Notes: generated by a model from the sequence alone, not told the origin. Shown: positions 27,913 through 36,339, counted from the first letter of the stretch. The stretch: DNA of 64,000 bases from Flavimobilis marinus (GCF_900113055.1 NZ_FONZ01000001.1:310001-374000); one strand, 5' to 3'. A program made the numbers and translations.

Positions 27913-28338
27913 CCCGCGGGTCGCCACGCTCGCCACGGCGACGCTCGCCGTCGCCGCGAGCGCCCGGGCCGTGTTCCACCGCGTCCAGCGCCGCGCGTAC
28001 GTGGGCCAGAACCTCGCGCCGTCCACATCCAGCCGGCGGTTCATCGGCACGTTCACGGCGACCGTGATCGCCGTGCTGGCGAGCGAAGCGCCGGCGACGG
28101 CGAGGTCGCTCGTGACCGGGCGTCCGACGGCGGTCGCTCCGAGGGTCGCCGCGGCGATCGCCGTGCCCCCGAACAGCACCAGGAAGGGTCCCCGCTCTGC
28201 GGCCCGGTTGATCGCGATCATCGCGGCCGCAGCCTCGGCGTCGGGCAGTCGTCGCAGCGCGGGGATCACCATGATCGAGAACGCCGCGTAGACGCCGCCG
28301 ACCAGCCCGGTCCCGACGATCGTCGCGGCGACGATCAC
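27910..28338 (-). CDS. DUF1772 (anthrone-oxygenase-like) membrane protein
   Basis: A 142-residue integral membrane protein with four predicted helices. It opens with VVIVAATIVGTGLVGGVYAAFSIMV-type sequence and contains FLVLFGGTAIAAATLG; NVPMNRRLD in the third quarter is the hallmark of DUF1772 proteins. The GTG start sits in a GTGA overlap with the NmrA-like gene, so the two form an operon. Despite the 'anthrone oxygenase' family name the biochemical role in bacteria is unclear. Regulation is probably through the divergent AraC gene. Confidence 0.78.
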   Translation of the reverse strand: MIVAATIVGTGLVGGVYAAFSIMVIPALRRLPDAEAAAAMIAINRAAERGPFLVLFGGTAIAAATLGATAVGRPVTSDLAVAGASLASTAITVAVNVPMNRRLDVDGARFWPTYARRWTRWNTARALAATASVAVASVATRG

Positions 28339-29141
28339 GACCAGGCCCCCGCGCGCGCCGCACGGCTCGCGTACGTCGACAACGGCGAGGGTTCGCGTCC
28401 GAGCAGCTGCGCGACGCCGCCGGCCAGGGTTGCGTTGCGTCCGTCGAGGATCTCGGTGAACAGGTGGGCGAGCGGCTCGGCCTCCTCGGCGGGGACGCCG
28501 TCGAGCGCCACGTCCGCGATGAACGTCGGCACGTCGACCGGCTCGAACGCCACGGGTCGTCCGGTCGCGCCGGTCAGCACCGCGGCGGCCTGGGTGAAGG
28601 TCAGGAGCTCGGGGCCCGACAGCTCGTAGGTCACGTCCTCCGGCTCGGGCCGGGTGAGGGCGACGACGGCGGCGTCGGCGACGTCCTCGAGGTCGACGAA
28701 AGCCTCGGGGATGTCCGGCGCGGGGAGCCGGAGGCGGCCTCGCCGGACCGGCCCGGCGAGGAAGTGCTCGGAGAAGTTCTGCTGGAACCACGAGCAGCGC
28801 AGCACCGTCGTAGGGACGCCGCCCTCGCGCAGTGCCGCCTCGCTCGTCCGGGCGCCCTCCTCGCCGCGGCCGGACAGCAGGACGAGGCGACGCAAGCCCG
28901 CGTCGTGCGCGAGCCGACCGAGCGCGGCCATCTTCTCAGGCACCCCCGGGAAGGCGAGGTCCGGCGTGAAGCAGACGTAGGCGGCCTCAGCGCCCTCGAG
29001 GGCAGGGCGCCACGTGTCGGTGTCCTCCCAGTCGAAGCCGGTGCGGCGGGAGGCGAGCCGGGCGGTGTGCCCGCGGGCGGTCAGGCGGTCGTGGATGCGG
29101 GAGCCGGTGCGGCCTGCGCCGCCGATGATGACGATGTCCAT
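28335..29141 (-). CDS. NmrA-like NAD(P)-binding protein
   Basis: A 268-residue atypical short-chain dehydrogenase. The N-terminal Rossmann motif is IIGGAGRTGSRI (about residues 4-15), and there is no YxxxK catalytic pair. The internal FQQNFSEHFLAG and FVDLEDVADAAVVAL are typical of NmrA/HSCARG proteins, which often sense the NADP(H) state or act as quinone reductases. The ATG at 29141 is chosen because it begins directly at the Rossmann strand; an in-frame extension to 29177 has no ribosome site. It is divergent from an AraC regulator and overlaps the DUF1772 gene. Confidence 0.82.
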   Translation of the reverse strand: MDIVIIGGAGRTGSRIHDRLTARGHTARLASRRTGFDWEDTDTWRPALEGAEAAYVCFTPDLAFPGVPEKMAALGRLAHDAGLRRLVLLSGRGEEGARTSEAALREGGVPTTVLRCSWFQQNFSEHFLAGPVRRGRLRLPAPDIPEAFVDLEDVADAAVVALTRPEPEDVTYELSGPELLTFTQAAAVLTGATGRPVAFEPVDVPTFIADVALDGVPAEEAEPLAHLFTEILDGRNATLAGGVAQLLGREPSPLSTYASRAARAGAWS

Positions 29142-29148
29142 GCCTGTA

Positions 29149-29170
29149 GTCCAGCGCCGTTCGACTGGAC
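29149..29170. promoter_or_regulatory. Inverted repeat between divergent NmrA and AraC genes
   Basis: GTCCAG, a 10-base spacer, then CTGGAC form a perfect 6-bp inverted repeat in the 80-bp divergent gap. It is a plausible operator covering the NmrA start region. AraC proteins usually bind direct repeats, so a different regulator is possible. Confidence 0.3.
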
Positions 29171-29209
29171 GAAACATGGGTCAGGCGCGAGAGAACCTTC
29201 GTGATCGTC

Positions 29210-29215
29210 TACCGT
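29210..29215 (+). promoter_or_regulatory. Leaderless-type -10 element before the AraC gene
   Basis: TACCGT ends 6 nt before the ATG at 29222. GAGGGG directly abuts the ATG, too close to act as a normal ribosome site, which supports leaderless translation. Confidence 0.4.
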
Positions 29216-29221
29216 GAGGGG

Positions 29222-30154
29222 ATGGACCCGCTCGCGCACTTCCTCGGCGGCCCGCGTGCGACGCGCGCCTTCGCGATGATGATGGAGATGAGCGGCGCGT
29301 GGGCGGTCGACGTCCGCGACGGCGCCGCCCTCACCGTCGTCGCCGTGGTGACGGGCAGCGCCCGGATCGACGGTGAGTCCCTCGCCGCGGGCGACGTCGC
29401 CCTGGTGCGGGGCCCGGAGCCGTACGTCGTGTCCGACGCGTCCGGGAGCGCCCCGACGATCGAGGTCGCCCCCGGGCAGCGGTGCCGCACGCTCGACGGC
29501 CGCGACCTGCGCGAGGAGCTGGGCCGCGGGGTGCGCCGCTGGGGCAACGCCGCCCGGGGCGAGACCTCCGTGCTCGTCGGCACCTACGACCGGCCCGACG
29601 ACGTCGGCGGGCTCGTCGTCCAGGCCCTGCCGCGCGTCGCGGTCGTGCGCCGGGACCAGGCCGACACCGCGGTCGTCGACCTGCTCGCCCGGGAGATCTC
29701 GCAGGAGGGCGCCGCCGGCCAGGTGGTCGTGGACCGCCTGCTCGACGTCCTCGTGGTGAGCACCGCGCGGCAGTGGTCGACCGACCCCGTGCGTGACGGC
29801 GTGCAGACCTGGCTCGCGTGCAGCGACCCGATCGTCGTGCGCGCGCTCGAGCACCTGCACGCCGAACCGGCCGCGCCGTGGACCGTCGAGAGCCTCGCGC
29901 GCCGGGTCAACGCGTCCCGGGCGAGCCTCGCGGCCAGGTTCCGCGCCGGCGTCGGGCAGGCCCCGATGGCCTACCTCGCGCGCTGGCGCCTCACGCTCGC
30001 CGGCGACCTGCTGCTCGCCCCGGACGTGACCGTCGCTGCGGTGGCCCGGAGCGTGGGCTACGAGAACCCCTACGCGTTCTCGACGGCGTTCAAGCGCCAC
30101 GTGGGCACCACGCCGACCGAGTTCCGCCGGCGGCACCCGGTCCTGGCCGCCTGA
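29222..30154 (+). CDS. AraC-family transcriptional regulator
   Basis: A 310-residue regulator. The N-terminal cupin-like sensor domain belongs to the AraC-binding-like/cupin_6 type (VDVRDGAALTVVAVVTG, RGPEPYVV). The C-terminal double helix-turn-helix (about residues 205-305) contains VESLARRVNASRASLAARF and SVGYENPYAFSTAFKRHVG, the classic AraC signature. The ATG at 29222 is preferred over a GTG at 29201 because of the leaderless promoter spacing. It is divergent from the NmrA-DUF1772 operon, the usual arrangement for a local regulator. It ends 4 nt from the converging gene, with no room for a separate terminator. Confidence 0.88.
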   Translation: MDPLAHFLGGPRATRAFAMMMEMSGAWAVDVRDGAALTVVAVVTGSARIDGESLAAGDVALVRGPEPYVVSDASGSAPTIEVAPGQRCRTLDGRDLREELGRGVRRWGNAARGETSVLVGTYDRPDDVGGLVVQALPRVAVVRRDQADTAVVDLLAREISQEGAAGQVVVDRLLDVLVVSTARQWSTDPVRDGVQTWLACSDPIVVRALEHLHAEPAAPWTVESLARRVNASRASLAARFRAGVGQAPMAYLARWRLTLAGDLLLAPDVTVAAVARSVGYENPYAFSTAFKRHVGTTPTEFRRRHPVLAA

Positions 30155-30158
30155 GGGC

Positions 30159-32021
30159 TCAACGGAGCAGCGCGGCGACCAGCAGTGCCAGCCAGCCGAG
30201 GCCGAGCAGGGCGGGGAGCGACGGACGGCCCGGCAGCAGCGGTCCGTGCCCGGTCCGGCCGGCCACCCAGGCCTGCTCGATCGTGCGACGCGCGACCTCG
30301 TCGTCGGGCACGAAGCGGACGAGCGTCCAGGTCGCGACCGCGGGGCGGTCGAGGACCAGCGCCTCCTGCGCGCCCGTGCGCCGCAGGACGAGCGCGCCCT
30401 CGGCGCGCCCGATCCGCTCGATGTCGCGCCACGGGATCCAGCGGTCCCACACCCAGCCGCGCGACTCGAGGTACCGCGGGTGCACTCGCACCAGGGCGCG
30501 GGGGCGGTGAGACCTGGCGACCAGCCAGCCAATGGGAAAACTGAATCGCAGGATCTCGAACCAGCCCGCGGGCGGGTCGCTGATCAGCCACCACACCAGC
30601 GCGGCCGCGGCGAGGTGCACGGGCAGGAGCAGCAGGGCGTCGGACCGGCCGGTGAGGGCGTGCAGCCGCGCGCGCAGGCCCCGGGGCTCGGAGGGCTGCG
30701 TGGGCGCATCGTGGGCCCCGACGGACGCGCTCGCCCCGACGGGGAGGGCGTCGGGCCCGTCGCCGGTCGGTGCGCTGCCGGTCGGTGCGGTGCCGACGAG
30801 GGTCGCGGTGAGCCACACGTCGCCGACCCGGGCGAGCACGGGGCGGTCGATCGGTGCGTCGTCGAGCACCACCAGGGCTGCCGGCGCTGCGGCAGGCAGC
30901 ATCGCCCGGAGGTCCACCGTCTCGTCCTCGAGCACGTCGGCGATCGCGTCGATGATGGCTCGTTCGCGCGCGACCACCTCCGCGTCGGACAGCTCGGCGA
31001 CGTCGGCGTCCAGCAGCTCGTCGCCCAGCTCGGGCCCGTCGTGCGTCGCGTCCTCGGCGTCGTCGTCGTCGTCGGCGCCGGACGTGACGAGGAGGGCCAC
31101 GTGGACGAGCGAACCGAGCGGCTGCCCGTCCACGTCGGTGACGCCGATCCCGTCGACCCGCGGGTGCGCGACGAGGCTGAGAGCGTCGAGCGTCGGCGCG
31201 GCGCCGGCGTGCACCAGCACGCAGACGTGACGCCGACGCCGCCACGCGAGCACCAGGGCCACCACGCCGAGACCCGACCAGACCAGGGCGCCGACCGGGT
31301 CGAAGTCGTCGCCCATGATCTCCGCGCGGCCCGTGAAGGGGGACCAGCGCACGGCTATCGGCGCCCCGACGACCGGCTCGCCGATGTTCACGGGAGCGAC
31401 GACCGTCGCGCCGTCGACCTCGATGGTTGCGGAGAAGCCGTCGTCGTCGACGCTGACCACCCGGCCCACACCCTCGACGGCCTCGGCCCGGAACTCGGAG
31501 ACCTCCCGGACGTCGTGCGCCGTCCAGAGGAGCCCGAGGACGACGAGCGCCACGCCGCCCAGGCTCAGCGCGAGCATGCGGGCGTCGCGCCACGCCGAGG
31601 TCGGCAGCGCTGCCGCCACGTCCGCAGGCGGGCCGGTCACCGCCCGGCGAGGCCAGGTCGCGAGGGCCCGGCGTACGACGCTGGCCCGCAGCTGCAGGCA
31701 CAGCGCTCCCGCCGCGCCGATCACGACCCCCGGCAGGACCCACGACGGCAGGTCGTACGGCAGCAGGGCGAAGCCGGCGACGACAGCCAACCAGGCGGCG
31801 GCTACGGGCGCCTGGGGCGCAAGGAGGACCGCGCCGACCTGGACGGCCAGCAGGACCGCGAACAGGACCGAGGAGAAGGTCATGACGGCCGGCGCGGGCC
31901 CGGGGACCGGCGCGACGAGCGTGCTCATCATGCCGCCCATGACCACGGTGGCGCCGACGCCCACGGGGACCACCCACCCCACGGCGCGCGGCAGGTGGCG
32001 AGGGAGGGAGCGTGGGGGCAT
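30159..32021 (-). CDS. Large polytopic membrane protein of unknown function
   Basis: A 620-residue protein I do not recognise. Four to five helices occupy the first about 190 residues. A DUF3592-like exported loop (RVVSVDDDGFSATIEVDG, VRWSPFTG) follows and then another helix. A cytoplasmic region contains a run of five Asp and further acidic patches. The C-terminal third has two helix pairs around a PH-like segment (PWRDIERIGRAEGALVLRR). The ATG at 32021 is preferred because a leaderless-type -10 lies directly upstream; the longer open frame beyond it is a shadow of the HAD gene. Transport or envelope sensing are both possible. Confidence 0.65.
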   Translation of the reverse strand: MPPRSLPRHLPRAVGWVVPVGVGATVVMGGMMSTLVAPVPGPAPAVMTFSSVLFAVLLAVQVGAVLLAPQAPVAAAWLAVVAGFALLPYDLPSWVLPGVVIGAAGALCLQLRASVVRRALATWPRRAVTGPPADVAAALPTSAWRDARMLALSLGGVALVVLGLLWTAHDVREVSEFRAEAVEGVGRVVSVDDDGFSATIEVDGATVVAPVNIGEPVVGAPIAVRWSPFTGRAEIMGDDFDPVGALVWSGLGVVALVLAWRRRRHVCVLVHAGAAPTLDALSLVAHPRVDGIGVTDVDGQPLGSLVHVALLVTSGADDDDDAEDATHDGPELGDELLDADVAELSDAEVVARERAIIDAIADVLEDETVDLRAMLPAAAPAALVVLDDAPIDRPVLARVGDVWLTATLVGTAPTGSAPTGDGPDALPVGASASVGAHDAPTQPSEPRGLRARLHALTGRSDALLLLPVHLAAAALVWWLISDPPAGWFEILRFSFPIGWLVARSHRPRALVRVHPRYLESRGWVWDRWIPWRDIERIGRAEGALVLRRTGAQEALVLDRPAVATWTLVRFVPDDEVARRTIEQAWVAGRTGHGPLLPGRPSLPALLGLGWLALLVAALLR

Positions 32022-32028
32022 GGCGAGG

Positions 32029-32034
32029 AGCGTA
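32029..32034 (-). promoter_or_regulatory. Leaderless-type -10 element
   Basis: On the minus strand TACGCT ends 7 nt before the ATG at 32021. This supports the chosen start of the large membrane protein. Confidence 0.35.
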
Positions 32035-32074
32035 GCGTCCTGGAACGCCCGCCCGCCGGGACGCGCGGGACGCG

Positions 32075-32896
32075 TTAGAGCAGCTGCTCGAGGTGGCGCG
32101 CCACGCCGTCGTCGACGTTCGACGCCGTGCGGGCGTCCGCGGCCGCGAGCGCCTCGGGGTGGGCGTTCGCGACGGCGACGCCGTGCCCGGCCCACCGGAG
32201 CATGGGGACGTCGTTGGGCATGTCCCCGAACGCCCACACCTCGTGGGGTGCGACGCCGTGGGTCGCGCACCAGCGTTCGAGCCCGGCGGCCTTGGTCACG
32301 CCGGGCGCGGAGAGCTCGGCCAGGCCGTGGGCGCCGGAGAACGCGAGCAGCGCCCGCTCGCCCACAGCCTCGGCCACGCGGGCGTACAGGTCGTCGTGGC
32401 CTGCGCCGTCGAGCAGGGCCAGGAGCTTCCCGACGACGGCGCCCACGTCCCCGGGACGCTCGGGCGCGAGGGCGGTGGCGACGTCGACGCGACGCAGGTC
32501 GGCGGGGACGGGGTGCTCGCTCGCGAACGACGGGTCGTACACGGGGCCGTCGATGCGTTCCAGGGCCAGGGCGATGCCCGGCACCGCGGCGCGGAGGTCG
32601 GTGATGATCGCGGCGAGCTCGTCCGGGTCGAACCCGTGCACCTCGCTCAGCGCGCCGGTCGCGAACTCGTACACCGCCGCGCCGTTGAGCACCACGGCCG
32701 TCCCGTGCTGCCCGGCGAGGTCGGCGAGCATCGGCAGCCACCGCGGCGGACGCGCGGTGACGAACACGACGCGGACGCCGTCGTCGTCGAGCCGGCGCAG
32801 GACGTCCCGGGTGCGTGCCGAGACAGAACCGTCCGGGCGCAGCAGGGTGCCGTCGAGGTCGGTCGCGACGACGCGCGGGGCGCCCGGAGCCGGCAC
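32075..32896 (-). CDS. HAD-superfamily (Cof-type) phosphatase
   Basis: A 273-residue haloacid-dehalogenase-type hydrolase with a C2 cap, the class that dephosphorylates sugar phosphates and similar metabolites. Motif I is TDLDGTLL (nucleophile Asp near residue 13), motif II VFVTARP, the Lys motif GVTKAAGLE, and motif IV FGDMPNDVPML. The GTG start lies two bases beyond the stop of the YajQ gene, so the two are co-transcribed. The substrate is not predictable. Confidence 0.88.
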   Translation of the reverse strand: MPAPGAPRVVATDLDGTLLRPDGSVSARTRDVLRRLDDDGVRVVFVTARPPRWLPMLADLAGQHGTAVVLNGAAVYEFATGALSEVHGFDPDELAAIITDLRAAVPGIALALERIDGPVYDPSFASEHPVPADLRRVDVATALAPERPGDVGAVVGKLLALLDGAGHDDLYARVAEAVGERALLAFSGAHGLAELSAPGVTKAAGLERWCATHGVAPHEVWAFGDMPNDVPMLRWAGHGVAVANAHPEALAAADARTASNVDDGVARHLEQLL

Positions 32897-32897
32897 G

Positions 32898-33395
32898 TCA
32901 GCGGTAGTTGGTGAACTGCACCGCGAAGTCGAGGTCGGCGCCCTTGAGGAGCGCCTGGACCGCCTGGAGGTCGTCGCGGGACTTGCTGGTGGCGCGGACC
33001 TCGTCGCCGGTAATCTGCGTCTTGACGGCCTTGGGGCCCTCGTCGCGGATCAGCTTGGTGACCTTCTTGGCGTTCTCGCCCGCGAGGCCCTCCTTGAGGA
33101 CGCCCTCGAGCCGGTACTCCTTGCCGGACAGCTGCGGCTCCTTGTCCTCGGTGTCGAAGGACTTCAGCGAGACGCCGCGCTTGATCAGCTTGGTCTGGAA
33201 GACGTCGAGGATCGCCATCACGCGGTCCTCCGAGTTGGCGATCATGACGATCTTCTCGGTGCCGCTCCAGGCGATCGAGGCGCCGACGTTCTTGAAGTCG
33301 TAGCGCTGGTTGATCTCCTTGACGGCCTGGTTGAGGGCGTTGTCGACCTCCTGGCGGTCGACCTTGCTGACGATGTCCATCGAGGCGTCGGCCAT
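32898..33395 (-). CDS. YajQ-family nucleotide-binding protein
   Basis: A 165-residue cytoplasmic protein of the UPF0234/YajQ family, which bind nucleotides (c-di-GMP in a few studied members) or RNA. The N-terminal [19 protein letters not shown] and the block NQRYDFKN are diagnostic. The C-terminal RDDLQAVQ and FAVQFTNYR complete the family ends. The ATG at 33395 is preferred over a GTG three codons earlier because GGAG lies about 10 nt before it. It begins a two-gene unit with the HAD phosphatase. Confidence 0.9.
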   Translation of the reverse strand: MADASMDIVSKVDRQEVDNALNQAVKEINQRYDFKNVGASIAWSGTEKIVMIANSEDRVMAILDVFQTKLIKRGVSLKSFDTEDKEPQLSGKEYRLEGVLKEGLAGENAKKVTKLIRDEGPKAVKTQITGDEVRATSKSRDDLQAVQALLKGADLDFAVQFTNYR

Positions 33396-33437
33396 GGTGC
33401 ACACTCCTGCGTCGTCGGGGGTGGGTCTCGTCCCAGC

Positions 33438-34397
33438 CTAGGCCGTGACCGGCGCCCGCAGCAGCGCGCGGCGCCGCAGGTTGCGCACGGCATCGACGCT
33501 CAGCACGCCGATCGCGATCCACACGAGGACGAACCCGGCCCAGCGGGCGGGCGCCATGTGCTCGCCGAACACCAGCACCCCGACGAGGAACTGCATGAGC
33601 GGGGTGATGTACTGCATCAGCCCGACGACGCTCAGCGGCAGGCTGCGGGCGGCCGCGGAGAACAGCAGGAGCGGCAGGGCGGTGACGACGCCCGTGGACA
33701 CCAGCAGCGCCGCGTAGCCCGGTCCCGAGCCGAGCATCGTGCCGTCCGGGCCCAGCCACACGAGGTAGGCGATGCCGACGGGCGTGAGCACCATGGTCTC
33801 GACGGCCAGGCCGGGCAGGGCGCCGACGGTCCGGCCGACGCGGTTCTTGACGAGGCCGTACAGCCCGAACGACCCGGCGAGCCCGAGTGCGAGCCACGGC
33901 ACGCCCCCGGCGGCGACGGTCAGGACCCCGACGGCGGCGCCGGCGATGGCGACGGCCATCCACTGCCCGCGGCTGAGGCGCTCGCGCAGGACGAGCACGG
34001 CGATGACGACGGTGACGATCGGGTTGATGAAGTACCCGAGCGACGCCTCGACGACGTGCCCGTTGGTCACGCCCCACACGAACAGCACCCAGTTCACCGC
34101 GACGAGCATCGCCGACAGCGCGAGGGCCCCGACGGCGCGGCGGTTGCGGAGCACGGTGAGCAGGCTCGGCAGCTGGCGCAGGGCGACCAGCAGCAGGAGG
34201 CAGAACAGCAGGCTCCACACGGCGCGGTGCGCGACGACCTCGATGGGGCTGCTGCGCTCGAGGAGCTTGAAGAACAGGGGGAGGGTGCCCCACATCAGGT
34301 AGCCGGAGAGCCCGAGGCCGAGGCCGCGAGGGTCGAGCGCCGCCGGCGCTGTCGTGACGGTCGTGGCCGACGGCGGAGCCTCGGACGTGATGATCAC
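33438..34397 (-). CDS. rarD: EamA/RarD-type transporter
   Basis: A 319-residue membrane protein with about ten helices arranged as two EamA halves. The N-terminal GLSGYLMWGTLPLFFKLL and the conserved HRAVWSL and FVWGVTNGHVVEASLGYFINP are RarD hallmarks. RarD was named for chloramphenicol sensitivity, but the physiological substrate is unknown. The GTG at 34397 is used because membrane sequence begins soon after; an upstream in-frame ATG at 34505 would add a low-complexity basic region overlapping the divergent tRNA promoter. Start confidence is moderate. Confidence 0.85.
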   Translation of the reverse strand: MIITSEAPPSATTVTTAPAALDPRGLGLGLSGYLMWGTLPLFFKLLERSSPIEVVAHRAVWSLLFCLLLLVALRQLPSLLTVLRNRRAVGALALSAMLVAVNWVLFVWGVTNGHVVEASLGYFINPIVTVVIAVLVLRERLSRGQWMAVAIAGAAVGVLTVAAGGVPWLALGLAGSFGLYGLVKNRVGRTVGALPGLAVETMVLTPVGIAYLVWLGPDGTMLGSGPGYAALLVSTGVVTALPLLLFSAAARSLPLSVVGLMQYITPLMQFLVGVLVFGEHMAPARWAGFVLVWIAIGVLSVDAVRNLRRRALLRAPVTA

Positions 34398-34480
34398 CCT
34401 CTTCAGGCGGTGGTGGCGATGGTCGCGGCGCGGTGGCGGCACCCGGGCGGGGCGGCCGATTTCCCCCCGCTGGTGGGAAC

Positions 34481-34486
34481 TAGTAT
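34481..34486 (+). promoter_or_regulatory. -10-like element before tRNA-Tyr
   Basis: TAGTAT, 67 nt before the mature tRNA 5' end, is the best TANNNT match in an unusually A/T-rich patch (GGGAACTAGTATTGTGGC). No clear -35 is seen. It would give a short 5' leader to be trimmed by RNase P. Confidence 0.4.
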
Positions 34487-34553
34487 TGTGGCACCGCTCC
34501 TCCACGAGCCCGTGCGTCTCATCCGAGGCTCGGGGTCTGGACGTGCGAAGCCT

Positions 34554-34638
34554 GGCAGCTTGCCCGAGTGGCCAAAGGGAGCTGACTGTAAATCAGCCGC
34601 GTCATGCTACGGGGGTTCGAATCCCTCAGCTGCCACCA
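34554..34638 (+). tRNA. tRNA-Tyr (anticodon GTA), CCA encoded
   Basis: An 85-nt gene folds as a class II tRNA. The acceptor stem is GGCAGCT/AGCTGCC with discriminator A and an encoded CCA. The D-arm is CCC/GGG, and the anticodon stem GCTGA/TCAGC closes the loop CTGTAAA with GTA at positions 34-36. A long variable arm is typical of bacterial tRNA-Tyr. The T-arm is GGGGG-TTCGAAT-CCCTC with one G-U pair. Confidence 0.97.
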
Positions 34639-34646
34639 GCGTCACC

Positions 34647-34685
34647 ACGAAGCGGCCCCACCCGATCCGGGTGGGGCCGCTTCGT
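34647..34685 (+). terminator. 18-bp perfect hairpin after tRNA-Tyr
   Basis: CGAAGCGGCCCCACCCG and its exact complement flank a three-base loop ATC, and an outer A-T pair makes 18 bp. It begins 9 nt after the tRNA CCA. There is only a short TTCGTCG tail. This is a very strong intrinsic terminator of the tRNA transcript. Confidence 0.85.
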
Positions 34686-34726
34686 CGTCGGGTGCGGGCG
34701 TCGTGCCTGGCCTCGGAAAACAGAAT

Positions 34727-34757
34727 GCGCCCCGTCCGCGGGGGCAGGACGGGGCGC
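34727..34757. terminator. Second hairpin downstream of tRNA-Tyr
   Basis: GCGCCCCGTCC and GGACGGGGCGC form a perfect 11-bp stem with a nine-base G-rich loop. An AAAACAGAAT stretch lies on its left, which reads as a T-rich tail on the minus strand. It could be a backup terminator or stop minus-strand transcription. Confidence 0.5.
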
Positions 34758-34792
34758 TTCGCAAGGGAGCGGAGCCTAGGGCACCGACAAGC

Positions 34793-34860
34793 CCCCACAG
34801 GCGGCACGGCAGAGGTGCACCCGGGGGGTGTCGCGCCATCTGCCATAGGTGCCGCTGGGG
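34793..34860 (+). ncRNA. Structured intergenic element of unknown class
   Basis: Four stacked helices fold in order. CCCCA (34793-34797) pairs with TGGGG (34856-34860), GCGGCAC (34801-34807) with GTGCCGC (34849-34855), and GGCAGA (34808-34813) with TCTGCC (34839-34844). An apical stem CACCC/GGGTG (34818-34830) has a GGG loop. Internal bulges are CAG on the left and ATAG on the right. It lies in the 408-nt gap between tRNA-Tyr and the CAP-domain gene, about 190 nt before that gene's start. I do not match it to a known riboswitch or to 6S, 4.5S or tmRNA. It may be a leader element or a small RNA. In the rest of the gap (34861-35046) I see only a possible TAGCGT -10 near 35010. Confidence 0.4.
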
Positions 34861-35046
34861 CATTCCTACCCGAAGTCGAATCGATACGCCAGCCCCCGAC
34901 CTGCGAGTTCCGCTCAGCGGGCGGTCATTCACCCGGGCGCGGGATGAGGGCCGCGTGGCACGGCCGTGAGACCTCTCTCACCCTCGCCCACCACGTGGCG
35001 GTGTGGTCCTAGCGTGTGGGGCGTCACCGATCTGAAGGAGATGACG

Positions 35047-36282
35047 ATGCACTCGAACGCGAAGAAGGCGGGATTCCTGCTGACCGGCGCGCTCGTGGCC
35101 GGCGGCCTCGCCGTGCCCGCGGTCCAGGCTGCGCCGACGACCGACCCCGATGCCTATGACCAGCAGATGCTCGATCTGCTCAACGCGGAGCGCGCCGCCG
35201 CGGGCGTCGCCCCGCTCACGTTCTCTGCCGGCCTCCAGGCTGGCGCCCGCACGTGGTCGCAGTCGATGCACGACGCCGGTGAGCTCGCACACGCGTCCGT
35301 CGGGACCGTGCAGGCCGACGCGAACGCGGCCGGCTGCTCGCCCACGGTCGCCGAGAACATCTTCACGAGCACCAGGAGCGAGGCGGACCCCGAGGCCGCT
35401 GTTGCCGCCTACATGGCCTCGGCCGGGCACCGCGCGAACATCCTCAACCCGGACTACACCTTCGCCGCGACGGGCACGGTGATCATCGACGACGTCGTGT
35501 ACAACACCCAGCGCTTCAACGCGGACTGCGAGGAGACGTCGGAGCCGGCGCCGGAGCCCACGCAGGAGCCGACGGCCGAGCCGACCGAGGGGCCGACGAT
35601 TGAGCCCACCGAGGAGCCCACGGCCGAGCCGGAGCCCTCGCAGGAGCCGACCGAGGAGCCCGCGCCCGAGCCCGAGGAGCCGACCCTCGCCGAGTCCGTG
35701 ATCCGCGGCTGGCGGACCGAGCAGAAGGTCAAGGTCGGCAAGGCGACCCAGGACGCCGTCGTCGTCGCGGGCGGCGGACGTGAGCTGACGCTGCAGCGCA
35801 ACGTCGACGGGACGTGGACCGACGTCGCGAGCTACACCTCGCGCGACCTGCCGGGCAAGCGCCTGGGGTGGAACAAGAAGGACCGCGGGGCGGCGGCTGC
35901 GGCGAAGTCCCTCGCGTCCGGCGCCACCTATGGCGCGGTCAAGATCGCGCTCCCGGCCCACGACGAGGCGGGCACGGTGCAGTACCGGGTGACGGTCGCC
36001 GCGACCGACACCCACGCGGCCGTGACGTCCGAGGTCAAGACGCTCGAGGTCGTCGAGCGCAAGGGGCGGACGTCGCACGAGCGCCCCGAGGCTCGCGGCA
36101 AGGCGCGCGGGCACCAGGACGGTCACGGCAAGGACCGCCGCGAGGCACGGGACCGCAAAGAGCCGGGCCACGAGGCCGCCCTCGAGCAGGCGCGCAAGGA
36201 CGTGTTGCTCGACCGCGGGCACAGGGACGAGCGCGGCTCCGAGCGCGGCCAGGACTCACGCGCCAAGCACGGCGGGCGCTGA
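35047..36282 (+). CDS. Secreted CAP/SCP-domain protein with Pro/Glu/Thr repeats
   Basis: A 411-residue exported protein. A signal peptide (KKAGFLLTGALVAGGLAVPAVQA, cleavage near residue 31) is followed by a CAP domain (about 37-162) with LLNAERAAAGV, HASVG and GHRANILN. A low-complexity stalk of repeated EPT/PTE units (about 164-215) leads to a beta-rich domain (about 220-340, ESVIRGWRTEQKVKVGKATQ). The tail is highly charged, rich in Arg, Lys, Asp, Glu and His (about 340-411). AAGGAG lies 6 nt before the ATG at 35047; the ATG at 35041 abuts it and is less likely. No sorting signal is seen, so it is released or held by charge. CAP proteins bind lipids or act on the cell wall; the exact role is unknown. 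Confidence 0.85.
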   Translation: MHSNAKKAGFLLTGALVAGGLAVPAVQAAPTTDPDAYDQQMLDLLNAERAAAGVAPLTFSAGLQAGARTWSQSMHDAGELAHASVGTVQADANAAGCSPTVAENIFTSTRSEADPEAAVAAYMASAGHRANILNPDYTFAATGTVIIDDVVYNTQRFNADCEETSEPAPEPTQEPTAEPTEGPTIEPTEEPTAEPEPSQEPTEEPAPEPEEPTLAESVIRGWRTEQKVKVGKATQDAVVVAGGGRELTLQRNVDGTWTDVASYTSRDLPGKRLGWNKKDRGAAAAAKSLASGATYGAVKIALPAHDEAGTVQYRVTVAATDTHAAVTSEVKTLEVVERKGRTSHERPEARGKARGHQDGHGKDRREARDRKEPGHEAALEQARKDVLLDRGHRDERGSERGQDSRAKHGGR

Positions 36283-36287
36283 CCCCC

Positions 36288-36330
36288 GCGCACGGCGCCG
36301 GCCCGGGCACACCGGGTCGGCGCCGTGCGC
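36288..36330 (+). terminator. Long GC-rich hairpin after the CAP-domain gene
   Basis: GCGCACGGCGCCG and CGGCGCCGTGCGC pair over 13 bp. The stem continues through one G-U pair into CCCGG/CCGGG around a five-base loop, giving about 19 bp in all. It starts 5 nt after the stop. It also overlaps an alternative upstream start of the next gene, which argues for the later start there. Confidence 0.75.
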
Positions 36331-36339
36331 ATGGACTGC

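Noticed and set aside
30159-32741. A longer start for the large membrane protein
   Set aside because: The extra N-terminus is Arg-rich and overlaps the HAD gene; the ATG at 32021 has a well-placed -10 and begins real membrane sequence.
34793-34860. Known riboswitch (c-di-AMP, c-di-GMP) or 6C RNA
   Set aside because: The conserved core sequences I know for these classes are absent and the C-run is too short for 6C RNA.
35550-35700. EPT/PTE repeat block as a DNA repeat element
   Set aside because: It is a coding low-complexity stalk in frame within the CAP-domain protein.
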